Source: DASSFG01 sp035547915
GTDB taxonomy: Bacteria; Planctomycetota; Planctomycetia; Pirellulales; JAICIG01
Assembly: GCA_035547915.1 (NCBI GenBank)
Contig: DASZTS010000111.1
Coordinates: 1-64,000 of the forward strand
Length of the DNA: 64,000 bases
Direction: 5' to 3'
Under the pieces are notes generated by a model. The model did not search any database. It was not told the origin of the DNA and was given only the letters and a program-made list of their open reading frames with translations. A program made the position numbers and the translations under genes. This document shows, in pieces, positions 15,308 through 24,888 of this stretch (positions within the stretch are counted from its first letter, which is position 1; the number at the start of each line of letters is the position of its first letter).

Positions 15308-16666
15308 TCAAGTCGCCGCCACGAGCGGCGGCAATTCATCGAACGCCAAGACCGACTCGCACCAGGCAGCGGCTCCGAACAAGCGGGCCTCGTCGAACGG
15401 TCGTCCCACGAACTGTAGCGAGACGGGCAGTCCGTCGGCGGCCAAACCGCAGGGGACCGAGATCGTCGGGAACCCGACATAACTCCAAGGCGAATTGAAT
15501 TTCGGGTCGCCCGTGCTGGATGCCTCGGGCGCCGTGGTCGTCGTTGCAGGGGTAACCAGGGCGTCGAACTCGCCAAAGGAAGACAGCAGATCGCGCTGCA
15601 ATTGTCGGCGGTGCACAAGAGCGTGTGCATAATCGACGCCGCTGGCGGCGAGCCCTTCTTCGATGAGCATGCGGATGTGCGGCCCGTATTCGCGCGAATG
15701 TTGGCGAAACATCGATTCATGGTATTCGGCCGCCTCGACAGCCATCATGCGGCGATGGTGCGCCGTCACGGCAGCGAATTCTTCGGGAAGTCGGATCACG
15801 TCGCAACGCGCTCCCGCCGCGCTGAGCCGCTCCTGGGCCGTTCGCGTCGCGGCCCGAACAGCGTCGCTGGCCCCTGCAAAGAAAGCGTCTGCCACCAAAC
15901 CCAATCGCGGCGGCGACCCGGCCTGGCAGGCTTGGGAGAAATCGCCGACGGGCACGTCGATTGTCGCGGCATCAGCGGCATCCAAGCCGGCGATGACCCG
16001 CAAGACAGCCGCCAGGCCGCCGACCGAGCGCGCCAGCGGGCCGACATGATCCATGTGTCGACTGAGCGGGACGATGCCGTGACCGCTCACCCGCCCGAAC
16101 GTCGGTTTGCAGCCGGCCACGCCACAAAAGCTGGCTGGTCGCGTGATCGATCCACCCGTCTGCGAGCCGATCGCGGCCAGGCACATGCCCGTGGCGACCG
16201 CGGCCGCCGATCCGCTGCTGGAGCCGCCGGGCGTGTGTTCGAGATTCCAAGGATTTCTGGTCGGCGGCGGGTCGAAGCTGGCAAACTCGGTGGTGACGGT
16301 TTTGCCCAGTAGGACGGCGCCGGCATTACGCAAGCGAGTGACGATCGTCGCGTCGTGCTCGGCGCGATGGCCCGCCCGCAAACGTGAGCCGGCGAGCGTC
16401 GGCCAACCCGCCACATCGACCAAGTCCTTGAGTCCGATCGGTATCCCGTGCAATACGCCCCGATCGCGGCCGGCAGCGAGTTCTTCGCCGGCACAGCGAG
16501 CGGCCTCACGAGCCCCATCGGTGTCCACGAGCACCCACGCCTTCACGCGCGACTCGAAACGTTCGATCCGCCCGAGACACCTTTCGACGAGTTCCAGCGG
16601 CGACAGCCGTCCCGCCCGGATTTCGCTCGCCGCCGCTCCGATCGTCATCACGCGATGTGGGTTCAT
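15308..16666 (-). CDS. Amidase signature family hydrolase
   Basis: A 452-residue amidase signature enzyme. The Ser-cisSer-Lys triad is visible: Lys in 'PIGLKDLVDVAG', the glycine/serine loop 'TPGGSSSGSAAAVA', and the nucleophile loop 'GSQTGGSITRPASFCG'. Length and sequence fit general amidases and GatA-like proteins, but no gatB or gatC is next to it, and the C-terminal half is not typical of tRNA amidotransferase. It likely cleaves a small amide; the substrate is unknown. ATG 16666. rsmD lies 15 bases downstream on the same strand, so they may be co-transcribed. Confidence 0.83.
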   Translation of the reverse strand: MNPHRVMTIGAAASEIRAGRLSPLELVERCLGRIERFESRVKAWVLVDTDGAREAARCAGEELAAGRDRGVLHGIPIGLKDLVDVAGWPTLAGSRLRAGHRAEHDATIVTRLRNAGAVLLGKTVTTEFASFDPPPTRNPWNLEHTPGGSSSGSAAAVATGMCLAAIGSQTGGSITRPASFCGVAGCKPTFGRVSGHGIVPLSRHMDHVGPLARSVGGLAAVLRVIAGLDAADAATIDVPVGDFSQACQAGSPPRLGLVADAFFAGASDAVRAATRTAQERLSAAGARCDVIRLPEEFAAVTAHHRRMMAVEAAEYHESMFRQHSREYGPHIRMLIEEGLAASGVDYAHALVHRRQLQRDLLSSFGEFDALVTPATTTTAPEASSTGDPKFNSPWSYVGFPTISVPCGLAADGLPVSLQFVGRPFDEARLFGAAAWCESVLAFDELPPLVAAT

Positions 16667-16701
16667 GGTGGGGTCGTCCGCTTGGTGCGGAGTTGAATGC
16701 T

Positions 16702-17268
16702 ATGTTTTCCGAGAGCCCCTCACCAACTCGTCTCAGAGGCCAGCGCATGCTTTGGTTCCAGAGCCGCGATAAGCATTTTCAGGTGCGTCGCGTCATTCGT
16801 CGATTGATCAACGCTTCGACTCCCAATCGGATTCCGCTGCAAGGCGAGGCGCGTTGGGAATTGCGGGCGAATCGGACGATACCGGTCCTGCTGGTCCCCT
16901 ACGATAATAACGAATTTTCCGTCGGAGAGATGGCCTACGCCCTGACCAAAAATCTGTCCAGCCAAGGATTGGCACTCGTGCTGCACCAGCCGCTGCGCGC
17001 CAGCCAGGTTATCGTGGGCATCTGGTCGAACGCCGAAGCACACTTCGTGGCCGGCAACGTGCGGCAAACCGTGGCCTTGGGCGGTGGATTCTGGCAGATC
17101 GGTGTCGAAACGACCGAAGTGCTTTCGGTGGCCGACTCTCCCGATCTGCTCCGGCTCCTGCCTTGGACCGCCCGGCTCGATCCCAGCGTTCCCTGGGAAA
17201 GCAGGTCATGGGAGACGTATCCGGCGGAGGCCCGGACGTTGGAAGAAGCGCTGTCCGGCAGTCCGTGA
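16702..17268 (+). CDS. PilZ-like domain protein
   Basis: A 188-residue protein (or 173 if it starts at ATG 16747). Residues ~45-150 fit the PilZ outline: an R-A-N-R-T-I-P-V segment, 'TKNLSSQGLALVL' (the D/N-x-S-x-x-G position), 'AHFVAGNVRQTVALGGGFWQIGVE'. The canonical RxxxR c-di-GMP motif is imperfect (R-R-V-I-R-R-L lies upstream). It may be a degenerate or non-binding PilZ protein. Divergent from the amidase gene with only about 35 bases between starts. No flagellar or cellulose genes are close. Confidence 0.6.
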   Translation: MFSESPSPTRLRGQRMLWFQSRDKHFQVRRVIRRLINASTPNRIPLQGEARWELRANRTIPVLLVPYDNNEFSVGEMAYALTKNLSSQGLALVLHQPLRASQVIVGIWSNAEAHFVAGNVRQTVALGGGFWQIGVETTEVLSVADSPDLLRLLPWTARLDPSVPWESRSWETYPAEARTLEEALSGSP

Positions 17269-17281
17269 TCTTGGCCCCGAC

Positions 17282-18613
17282 CTACCGCCTCGTGTTCAAG
17301 GCGTCGTGCTGGCGGCTCGCCGATAACCGCTGTGCGCGCAGGGTCATGCCGTAATCTCCGCGGATATCCTGCTTGACGTGCACATAGCTCAAAAAGCTGG
17401 TCGATAGCAGCAGTTCCACAACCACCAACCCCGCCAGCAGCTTACGGGCCCGTCGCGTCGCCTCGCGATCGTTCTGGGTGAGGTAGAAGGCCACGTGCAC
17501 GACGGATAGCAGCGCGATGGGATAGCAAATGATCATGTAATGCGTGTGCTGGGGCAGACACGACAGCGTGAGCAAGAGGCCGTATCCCCAAAACCCGGCC
17601 GTGCAAACCAAGCCCGAAAAGGTTTGAACTGGGAACAGCACGGCGCGCCAATCGGGTCGTTCGCGGCGCAGCCGCAGAATCAACCCCCAACCGATGCCGA
17701 GCGCCAGGGCCACGGCCGTCACTTGCAATAACGCGACCAACCACGTCGGTGTGCCGGCGATCACGGGTTGCCTTGAAAAATCAAGGGAATCGTCACCCAA
17801 GCTATGGTCGAGCCCGAATCCGAACGGTTCGTTGAGCCAGCGCAGGACAAACTTGAATTCCAGCAAGCGCGTCAATTTGATCGTCGTCAGTCGCGGCTGC
17901 GTCGACTTGGTCAGGATGTAATGGCACCAGGGCACGAGCGGCCACGCTGCGAGCAGACTTCCGGCGAACCAACTCTTCCAGGCCACTCGCGAACGGTCGG
18001 CGAGCCAGGACCAGAGGACGAAACCGGCGGCGAAAAAACCCGCCGAGAGATTGATCTGCGTCAGAGACGCTCCCAGCACGCCCCACACGAACGCTCCTAC
18101 CCGCCGATCGCGCCGATACCAACAGAGCAGCAGCAGCGACACGAGCAAAGGGAAGAGGCAGTTGGGCCAGATCTTTCGATGATACAAAACCGATAGCGGG
18201 TTCACGGCCCATAACGCGGCCGCCCACAGCCACACTTCACGCTCGTCGGCGGGGGCCCAGCGATAGGCAAACCACACGAGGACGCCGATACCCACAACGC
18301 TCAGGCAGGCTACGCAGCGCGCCATGTCGACCGGGTCGTCGCTGACCCACGCCAACGGCAGAAAAGCCCACAGGCTCATGCCGGGGTTTTCCGGGCCGGC
18401 GCTGGTCGGCATTCCCACCCACGAAAGCGGCTCGGTCACGCCGGCGGCTTTGGCGTGATGCCAGGTCCACGCCTCGTCGCCTTTGTATTCAATGTCGTCC
18501 AGCCAAACCAAGCGCAGCACGATGCCGGCGGCGAGTACCGCCGCGAGAGCCAGCACCGTGGTAAGAGTGGGAAAACTCGAACGGTCGTCCGTGTTTTCCG
18601 CCGACGTCCTCAT
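17282..18613 (-). CDS. Multi-pass membrane glycosyltransferase (GT39/ArnT-like)
   Basis: A 443-residue integral membrane protein with about ten hydrophobic helices. After the first helix comes 'LRLVWLDDIEYKGDEAWTWHHA', in which the Asp-Glu pair in the first periplasmic loop matches the catalytic motif of the dolichyl/undecaprenyl-phosphate-sugar transferases (PMT_2 group). It probably moves a sugar from a polyprenyl-phosphate donor onto a lipid or protein on the outer face of the membrane. ATG 18613. It is convergent with the PilZ-like gene; no partner synthase adjoins it. Confidence 0.75.
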   Translation of the reverse strand: MRTSAENTDDRSSFPTLTTVLALAAVLAAGIVLRLVWLDDIEYKGDEAWTWHHAKAAGVTEPLSWVGMPTSAGPENPGMSLWAFLPLAWVSDDPVDMARCVACLSVVGIGVLVWFAYRWAPADEREVWLWAAALWAVNPLSVLYHRKIWPNCLFPLLVSLLLLCWYRRDRRVGAFVWGVLGASLTQINLSAGFFAAGFVLWSWLADRSRVAWKSWFAGSLLAAWPLVPWCHYILTKSTQPRLTTIKLTRLLEFKFVLRWLNEPFGFGLDHSLGDDSLDFSRQPVIAGTPTWLVALLQVTAVALALGIGWGLILRLRRERPDWRAVLFPVQTFSGLVCTAGFWGYGLLLTLSCLPQHTHYMIICYPIALLSVVHVAFYLTQNDREATRRARKLLAGLVVVELLLSTSFLSYVHVKQDIRGDYGMTLRAQRLSASRQHDALNTRR

Positions 18614-18763
18614 CGATAACCCCTTGTCCCGTTCCCGGTTGGCGGCGACTATCTAGGAAATGACGACGTATTGCAATCACAGTTTTTCATCGCCCACTCG
18701 CCGTCCTTGATCATGGCAGGGGGCTTTGTCCTCTAGACGGACGGGATCCGGCCCAGACCTCGC

Positions 18764-19966
18764 ATGTACTCCGGTCGCCAGGCCTACAAAGCCCGCTATG
18801 TTTTCCCAATCGTCTCACCCCCGCTGGCCAACGGCGTGGTGACCGTCGAAGGTGGACAAATTGTCGCAGTAGGACGCCAGGCCATCGGGTGTGAAGCGAT
18901 TGACCTGGGCAATGTGGCGATTCTGCCTGGTTTGATTAACCCACACACGCACCTGGAATTCAGCGGCCTCGCGGCGCCGCTCGGCGAGCCGCACATCTCC
19001 TTCCCCGACTGGGTGAGACGCGTCGTTGCGCACCGACGGGCCACTCCCTCGAATGCGGCAGACGTCGCCGCCGGACTCAACGAGTGTCGCCGCTACGGCC
19101 AGGTCGCCGTCGGTGAAATTGCGACGGCGGTTTGGGAAGAAGAATCCCTCACCTGCTCGATCGAGGCGACGTTTTTTTGGGAATCGATCGGGCTACGGCA
19201 CGAGTTGGTCGACGACCGATTGGCCGTTGCCCGGGCGTACCTCCAGTCGACGTCGGGGTCTCGCGCGTGGCGTCGCGGCCTCAGCCCCCACGCACCTTAT
19301 TCAGTACACCCTCGGTTGTTCGACGGGCTGATCTCGCTGGCCGCCGCGGCCCGAGCCCCAGTCGCATTCCATCTTGCCGAAACAGCAGAAGAACTACGTT
19401 TCTTATCATCGGGCGACGGGCCATATCGTGAGCTGCTGAGCGACTTGGGTGCCTGGGACGAAGCGGCCATTCCTCGCGGCACACGCCCATTCGATTACCT
19501 CCGTCGCCTGGCCGCGAGCGGCGTGCAAGCGCTCATCATCCACGGCAATTATCTTGACGAAGAGGAGATCGCCTTGCTCGCGGCACACGCCGATCGATTG
19601 ACGGTGATTTATTGCCCAAGGACGCACGCGTATTTCGGTCACACACGCTATCCTTTGTCCCGTCTGCTGGCGGCGGGTGCCAACGTGGCGCTCGGCACCG
19701 ATAGCCGTGCCTCGAACCCCGATCTCGATCTCTTGGAAGAGATGCGGTTCGTTGCCCGGCATTATGCCGACGAAATTCCACCCGCGACGCTACTCGAGCT
19801 CTGCACCCTCCGGGCGGCCCGCGCCTTGGAATCGGCCGATCGGCTCGGCAGCATCGAGCCGGGCAAGACAGCAGCTCTTGCTACGATACGGCTGACTGAG
19901 GCTGATTCGACCGACCCGCATCGGCTGATTTACGAATCGGACCGGCCGGCGACACCCCTATCGTGA
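18764..19966 (+). CDS. Amidohydrolase (cytosine/aminodeoxyfutalosine deaminase-like)
   Basis: A 400-residue amidohydrolase superfamily enzyme: 'ILPGLINPHTHLEFSG' (His61, His63), 'GLSPHAPYSVH', 'PVAFHLAET', 'IIHGNYLDEEEI', and 'NVALGTDSRASNPDLDLLEEM' for the catalytic Asp. This is the SsnA/MtaD/TrzN-type subgroup that deaminates or dechlorinates purine-like rings. Aminodeoxyfutalosine deaminase (menaquinone by the futalosine route) is one possible activity, but 6-aminopurine nucleoside or guanine-type deaminases are not excluded. ATG 18764. It precedes a nucleoside hydrolase 59 bases downstream, so nucleoside salvage is also plausible. Confidence 0.8.
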   Translation: MYSGRQAYKARYVFPIVSPPLANGVVTVEGGQIVAVGRQAIGCEAIDLGNVAILPGLINPHTHLEFSGLAAPLGEPHISFPDWVRRVVAHRRATPSNAADVAAGLNECRRYGQVAVGEIATAVWEEESLTCSIEATFFWESIGLRHELVDDRLAVARAYLQSTSGSRAWRRGLSPHAPYSVHPRLFDGLISLAAAARAPVAFHLAETAEELRFLSSGDGPYRELLSDLGAWDEAAIPRGTRPFDYLRRLAASGVQALIIHGNYLDEEEIALLAAHADRLTVIYCPRTHAYFGHTRYPLSRLLAAGANVALGTDSRASNPDLDLLEEMRFVARHYADEIPPATLLELCTLRAARALESADRLGSIEPGKTAALATIRLTEADSTDPHRLIYESDRPATPLS

Positions 19967-20025
19967 AATGGGCAGCGGCGTTCCGAATCCTTCTGTCGTG
20001 ACGGACGCGAGGCTACACTATACGC

Positions 20026-21102
20026 ATGATGCTCATCGCCCATGCGCCGATCTCACGTGCACTTCTGGTGGTGCTTTTCATGTTCGCGCTCAGTCCGCTC
20101 TCGGCGACTCGTGCACTCGCCGCCGACCCGAGCAATGAGAAAAAACCACCGACTGCCGTCAGTCTGATCTACGACACCGACATCTGCGGCGACTGCGACG
20201 ACGTGCTCGCGCTCGGCATGATCCACGCGCTCGAGACCCGCGGGGCGTGCCGGCTGCTCGCCGTGACCGTCAGTGTCGACAATGACCTGGCCGCCGATTT
20301 TGTCGATGCCATCAACCATTTCTACGGTCGTCCGCGAATTCCCATCGGCGTCGTCGGGCAGGGAGGGGTTCGGGCCGAGAGCAAATTCCTCTCGCTCGCG
20401 GCCCAACGCGATGGTGATAAGTTGCGATATCGTCGCGACTTGGGGTCGTCCGGCGATAGGCGCCCCGCCAACGAGGTTCTTCGCAAGACACTCGCCGGCG
20501 AACCGGATGGATCCGTGACCATCGTACAGGTCGGTTTTTCAACGAATCTGGCGCGCCTGCTCGATTCGCCCGCCGACGACATCTCGCCGCTCAGCGGTGA
20601 AGAACTCGTGCGAAAGAAAGTCAAGTTGTTGTCGTTGATGGCCGGCGCCTTCGTGCCGATCGACGGAAATTCGCGCTACCGTGAGTACAATGTTGTCCAA
20701 GACGTGAAGAGCGCGCAAACAGTCGCGCGACGCTGGCCTACGCCCATGGTGTGGAGCGGTTTTGAGATCGGCATCGCGCTGCCTTATCCGGCCGTGAGCA
20801 TCGAGCGCGATTATGCCTACGTGCCTCACCATCCGCTGGCCGAGGCATATATTCTGTACAACCCGCCACCCCACGCGCGGCCCACATGGGATCTGACGAG
20901 CGTGCTGTTCGCCGTCTATGCCGATCGAGGATTCTTTGAGCTCTCTCCGCCAGGGACCGTGACGATCGAGACGGACGGTTCCTCGCCATTCGCGGCGGAT
21001 GCCGCCGGCCAGCACCGTTACCTCGTGCTGCCGGCCGATCGTCGTGCACGCGTGACCGAGGCATTGGTTCAGCTCTGCTCGCAACCGCCCTGTCACGACT
21101 AG
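20026..21102 (+). CDS. Exported nucleoside hydrolase family protein
   Basis: A 358-residue protein with an N-terminal signal peptide (about 1-32, ending A-L-A-A-D). The calcium-binding signature of inosine/uridine-preferring nucleoside hydrolases appears as 'IYDTDICGDCDDVLALGMIHAL' split by a Cys-containing loop. The rest fits planctomycete secreted members of this family. It would release the base from nucleosides, or act on a related N-riboside, outside the cytoplasm. Two adjacent ATGs at 20026 are both possible. It may be co-transcribed with the upstream amidohydrolase, giving an external purine-scavenging pair (inference). Confidence 0.78.
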   Translation: MMLIAHAPISRALLVVLFMFALSPLSATRALAADPSNEKKPPTAVSLIYDTDICGDCDDVLALGMIHALETRGACRLLAVTVSVDNDLAADFVDAINHFYGRPRIPIGVVGQGGVRAESKFLSLAAQRDGDKLRYRRDLGSSGDRRPANEVLRKTLAGEPDGSVTIVQVGFSTNLARLLDSPADDISPLSGEELVRKKVKLLSLMAGAFVPIDGNSRYREYNVVQDVKSAQTVARRWPTPMVWSGFEIGIALPYPAVSIERDYAYVPHHPLAEAYILYNPPPHARPTWDLTSVLFAVYADRGFFELSPPGTVTIETDGSSPFAADAAGQHRYLVLPADRRARVTEALVQLCSQPPCHD

Positions 21103-21119
21103 AGTCGCCGCTCGGGCAA

Positions 21120-22229
21120 CTATTCCATCCGCCGCCGGAAAAGCCAAGTCGCCGCCGACAGCGTGACTGCCGCGATGATGGCCATCGGCCACAGATAGCC
21201 AATCGCCACGGCGGCCGGCATGTCTTTCAGAAAGATGCCCTTCACGATCACCATGAAATAGCGGATCGGATTGGCATAACTCACGTATTGCAGCCAGTCG
21301 GGCATGTTCTCGATCGGGCTCGCGAAGCCCGAGAGGAGCATGGCTGGCACCATGAACACGAAAGCGCCCAGGATTGCTTGCTGCTGAGTCTTCGATAGCG
21401 CCGAGATGAAGAGTCCCACACCGATCACGGCGAGCAGGTACACGACCATGGCGCCATACAGCAGCGGGAGCGACCCGTGCAAGGGAATATGGAAGGCGAA
21501 GACGCCTACCAGAATCATCACGGTCGCTTCGGAGATGCCGACCAATAGGGCGGGCGCCGTTTTGCCGACGATGATCTCGGCCGGACTGAGTGGCGAGACG
21601 AGAAGCTGCTCGAACGTGCCCAGCTCGCGCTCGCGGGCTACCGAGAGGGCCGTGACGACCAGCCCCATCAGGGTCGTCAGGATGGCTACTAGGCTGGGGA
21701 CGGAATGCCACGTGCTCAGCAGGTTGGGATTGAACCACGTCCGGGCGACCACGACACTCGCGGGCCTCGGAGCGTCCTGCTTGCGCGGCAGGTCGGCGCC
21801 GTAGGCATCGATGATCGACGCCGAATAGCCGGCCACGAGCTGCGCGGCATTCGAGCGCCGCCCGTCGAGAACGAGCTGCACCTTGGCCGGTCGGCCCGCC
21901 GAGACCTCGCGCGAAAAGTCGGGCGGTATGTGGAGTGCCATCAGAGCTTGGCGCGAGTCGATGGCCCGCGCTAACTCGGCGTCCGAGCCGAGGTGATCGA
22001 TGCGCGTGAAGGTACGCGAGCCTTCGAATCGGGCGAGCAGATCGCGCGAAGCCGTACCCGAGTCGCGGTTCAAGACCACGATGCGGACGTTCTTCGCCTC
22101 CTCGGTCGCGGCGAAGCTGAAGACCAGCATCTGAAAGATCGGCGGCACGATCAGAATCAAACGGCTCTTGCGGTCGCGCCACAGCGCCAGCAATTCCTTG
22201 ACGATGAGTGCGATCACCCGCTCGGCCAT
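21120..22229 (-). CDS. ABC-2 type transporter permease (YbhR-like)
   Basis: A 369-residue permease: first helix after 'IVKELLALWRDRKSRLILIVPP', a large extracytoplasmic region (~60-165), then five helices with 'VVTALSVARERELGTFEQLLVSPLSPAEIIVGK', the ABC2_membrane signature. The closest described relatives are the YbhR/YbhS pair of drug-efflux ABC transporters. It follows the second permease after four bases and must form a heterodimer with it. The matching ATPase and HlyD-like subunits are not in the neighbourhood. ATG 22229. Confidence 0.85.
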   Translation of the reverse strand: MAERVIALIVKELLALWRDRKSRLILIVPPIFQMLVFSFAATEEAKNVRIVVLNRDSGTASRDLLARFEGSRTFTRIDHLGSDAELARAIDSRQALMALHIPPDFSREVSAGRPAKVQLVLDGRRSNAAQLVAGYSASIIDAYGADLPRKQDAPRPASVVVARTWFNPNLLSTWHSVPSLVAILTTLMGLVVTALSVARERELGTFEQLLVSPLSPAEIIVGKTAPALLVGISEATVMILVGVFAFHIPLHGSLPLLYGAMVVYLLAVIGVGLFISALSKTQQQAILGAFVFMVPAMLLSGFASPIENMPDWLQYVSYANPIRYFMVIVKGIFLKDMPAAVAIGYLWPMAIIAAVTLSAATWLFRRRME

Positions 22230-22233
22230 CGTT

Positions 22234-23388
22234 TCACTCCAGTCGCATACGCGTGGCGCGTGCCAACAAGAGGAAAAGAACCGTGGCGATCGCGGTGAGC
22301 GCCAGCGTATTGGGGATGAGCACCTCGGCCACGTCGCCCGCCAAGAACAGCGTTTGGAGGCAGGGAACGAAATACCGGGCGGGTAGGACGTAGGTGATCG
22401 CGCGAATGGCCGCCGGCATACTGTCGATCTCGAAGATGAACCCCGACAACTCGAAGGCCGGCAGAAAGGCAGCGATCAACGCTGCCTGACTGGCGGCAAA
22501 CTGGTTGCGCGTCAACGTCGAGATCAACAAACCCAGTGGCAACATGGCCAACAAAAAGGCGGCCGATACGCCCACCAGGGCCAGGACCGATCCGCGAAAG
22601 GGGACCGCGAACAACAGTACAGCCGCGGTGGCGGCCAGCCCCATCGCCACCATGCCCATGAAGAAATAGGGCAACAGTTTGCCGAGCAGGAACTCCGCCC
22701 GGCTGATCGGCGTGGCCATCAGCCCCTCCATCGTCCCCCGTTCCCACTCGCGCGCCACGACGAGTGCCGTCAGCAACGTGCCGATGAGGCTCATGATGAT
22801 GGCGATCGAGCCGGGCACCAAGAAGTTCTGACTCCGTAACTCGGCGTTGAACCAATAGCGCGGCTCGATCGAGATCCTCGCCGCGGGCGTGCGTGCCGCC
22901 AGCCCGGTACGTGAAACCGCTTCGTCCGCCAGCCAAGTGGCCCACACGCCTTGGACATAGAAGGAGACGAGGCCGGCCGTGTTGGGCTCGGCGCCGTCGA
23001 CGATGACCTGGATGGGCGCGGTGCCGCCCTCGCCCAGTCGATCGGCGAAGTCCGACGCCAGCACGACGAGACCCTTGAGCCGTCCGGCCACGAGTTCGTC
23101 TTCGAATTGCCGCCGATTCCGGGCGACACGCACACGGAAATAGGGCGAGTTCCGAAAGGCCGTGATCAGACTCTCGGCCTCGGGCGTCGTCTGCTCGACG
23201 ACCACACCGATATCGACACGCCGCAGGTCGAGCGACACGCCGTAGCCGAACAGGAACAGCAAGACCAGCGGCAGCAGACCGGCGATTAGATAGCTACTGG
23301 GGTCGCGCGCAATCTGCAGCGACTCTTTGCGGACCAGACCGAGTACTCGGAGGAAGCTGGCCAGGGGCGAGGAAGAGGCTGACGACAA
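22234..23388 (-). CDS. ABC-2 type transporter permease (YbhS-like)
   Basis: A 384-residue partner permease: 'LVRKESLQIARDPSSYLIAGLLPLVLLFLFG', an extracytoplasmic domain, then 'ALVVAREWERGTMEGLMATPISRAEFLLGK' and four more helices. No ATG or GTG is available; the TTG at 23388 gives the expected family length, whereas the frame stays open to a TTG at 23541 inside the upstream DUF1552 gene with sequence unlike a permease. The gap to DUF1552 is 68 bases, so the two permeases may be the tail of a four-gene operon. No ATPase subunit is encoded here. Confidence 0.8.
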   Translation of the reverse strand: MSSASSSPLASFLRVLGLVRKESLQIARDPSSYLIAGLLPLVLLFLFGYGVSLDLRRVDIGVVVEQTTPEAESLITAFRNSPYFRVRVARNRRQFEDELVAGRLKGLVVLASDFADRLGEGGTAPIQVIVDGAEPNTAGLVSFYVQGVWATWLADEAVSRTGLAARTPAARISIEPRYWFNAELRSQNFLVPGSIAIIMSLIGTLLTALVVAREWERGTMEGLMATPISRAEFLLGKLLPYFFMGMVAMGLAATAAVLLFAVPFRGSVLALVGVSAAFLLAMLPLGLLISTLTRNQFAASQAALIAAFLPAFELSGFIFEIDSMPAAIRAITYVLPARYFVPCLQTLFLAGDVAEVLIPNTLALTAIATVLFLLLARATRMRLE

Positions 23389-23456
23389 ACCGCGCCGGCG
23401 ATTCGGAAAGACGCGACGTACCGATGGGCGGTTCGGCGCCCTCTCTTGTAAAAGGT

Positions 23457-24827
23457 TCAGTCCGCCAACTCGGCCAAGGTGCCGTTCCCGTCGCCGAGAC
23501 GGTCGGTGTGGGCGCCGAGGCGGTCGAGCATCGAAAGCCAAAGATTATTGAGCGGTGTCTCGCGCTCATAGCGGATGTGCCGGCCGGGAGCGATCGTGCC
23601 TCCGCCGCGGCCCGCGAGCAGGATCGGCAGGTCATCGTGATTGTGACGATTGCCATCGCCGATCGCGCTACCGTAGGCGATCATCGCGTGATCGAGCAGA
23701 CTGCCGTCGCCATCCGGCGTGTCCTTGAGCTTCTTCAAGAAGTACGCCAAGTGCGAGGCATGGAACTGATTGATCTTGCTGATCTTGGCCTGCTTTTCCT
23801 GGTCGCCAGCGTGGTGCGAGAGATCGTGGTGACCGTCGGATACGCCGATGAAGGCATAGCTGCGGTTGCTCCCTTCGTTGGCGTGTACGAAGGTGGCGAT
23901 GCGCGTCATGTCGGCCTGAAAGGCCAGCGCGAGCAGGTCGTACATGATGCGGATGTGCTCGGCGTAATCGTCCGGTATGCCGGAGGGCTTGGTGATCTTG
24001 GCCGGGCCTTCCTCCGCCGGGCGTTCGCTGCGGGCGATGCGCCGCTCCAGCTCGCGCACCGTCGTCAGATATTCATCGAGCTTCCGTTGGTCGTTGGCAC
24101 CGAGCCGTTTCTTGAGGCTCGATGCGTCTTCGGCCACGAAATCGAGGACGCTCAGACGATAGCGGTTGCGGCGGGCCTTGGCCTCTTGGGTCTCACCCGG
24201 CGGCCCGTCGCTGAAAAGTCGTTCGAACACCAGCCGTGGGTTGACCTCTTTGGCCACCGGCTGCGACTCGGTCTTCCAGGCGGCATTGTGTGAATAGGCG
24301 CAGCTATAGCCCGTGTCGCAGTTTCCCGTTTGGGCGCCCGCGTCGCAACCCAATTCCAGCGATGGGAACCGCGTGAGCCTGCCCACCTTCTCCGCTGCCA
24401 CCTGATCGGCCGAGACGCCCGCCTTGATGTCGGCGCCGTGTGTCTTCTTGGGGTGCGTACCTGTGAGGAACGAGGCCATCGCGCGGGCATGATCGCCGCC
24501 GCCGTCGCCGTGCGCCCGGCCACCATCCTGGGCCAGCCCGGTGAGCACGAGCATGTCGTTCTGGAGTGGAGCAAGATGCTGGAGGATGGGCGGTAGATCG
24601 AAACCGGGGCCGACCTTGGTTGGCGTCCAATCCGCCATGTGCATGCCGTTGGGGACATAGAGAAACGCGGCGCGGGTCGGCGCGGCGCGGGCGGCCTCGG
24701 CCGCTTGCACGCTGCGGGCAAACGGCGAGAACGCCGTGCCGGGCAACATTGAATCCAAAAGCGGCAGTCCGAGTGCCGTACCAAGACCTTTCAGGGCGGT
24801 GCGACGCGAAATGTGCCAGTTGCTCAT
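23457..24827 (-). CDS. DUF1552 secreted protein (Tat signal)
   Basis: A 456-residue DUF1552 protein, a family nearly always found beside DUF1592 cytochrome proteins in planctomycetes. The N-terminus 'HISRRTALKGLGTALGLPLL' is a textbook twin-arginine signal, so it is folded in the cytoplasm before export. Conserved segments include 'FLYVPNGMHMADWTP', 'GGDHARAMASFLTG', 'VSADQVAAEKVG', 'VDGHHDLSHH'-type histidine-rich sequence and 'YGSAIGDGNRHNHDDLPILLAG'. The biochemical role is unknown. It lies 61 bases downstream of the DUF1592 gene on the same strand, with the ABC-2 permeases following. Confidence 0.9.
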   Translation of the reverse strand: MSNWHISRRTALKGLGTALGLPLLDSMLPGTAFSPFARSVQAAEAARAAPTRAAFLYVPNGMHMADWTPTKVGPGFDLPPILQHLAPLQNDMLVLTGLAQDGGRAHGDGGGDHARAMASFLTGTHPKKTHGADIKAGVSADQVAAEKVGRLTRFPSLELGCDAGAQTGNCDTGYSCAYSHNAAWKTESQPVAKEVNPRLVFERLFSDGPPGETQEAKARRNRYRLSVLDFVAEDASSLKKRLGANDQRKLDEYLTTVRELERRIARSERPAEEGPAKITKPSGIPDDYAEHIRIMYDLLALAFQADMTRIATFVHANEGSNRSYAFIGVSDGHHDLSHHAGDQEKQAKISKINQFHASHLAYFLKKLKDTPDGDGSLLDHAMIAYGSAIGDGNRHNHDDLPILLAGRGGGTIAPGRHIRYERETPLNNLWLSMLDRLGAHTDRLGDGNGTLAELAD

Positions 24828-24888
24828 CGTTTTCTATTCCTCGTGCTGCGGCCGTGACTCGCCGATGGTTTCGGCGGTGACGCCGGCG

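Noticed and set aside
20539..22182. A 547-residue minus-strand frame over the permease and nucleoside hydrolase
   Set aside because: It covers two well-supported genes in other frames and is Arg/Pro-rich with no domain.
23389..23541. Upstream TTG start (23541) for the YbhS-like permease
   Set aside because: It would place 51 residues of Arg/Pro-rich sequence, overlapping the DUF1552 gene, before the membrane domain.
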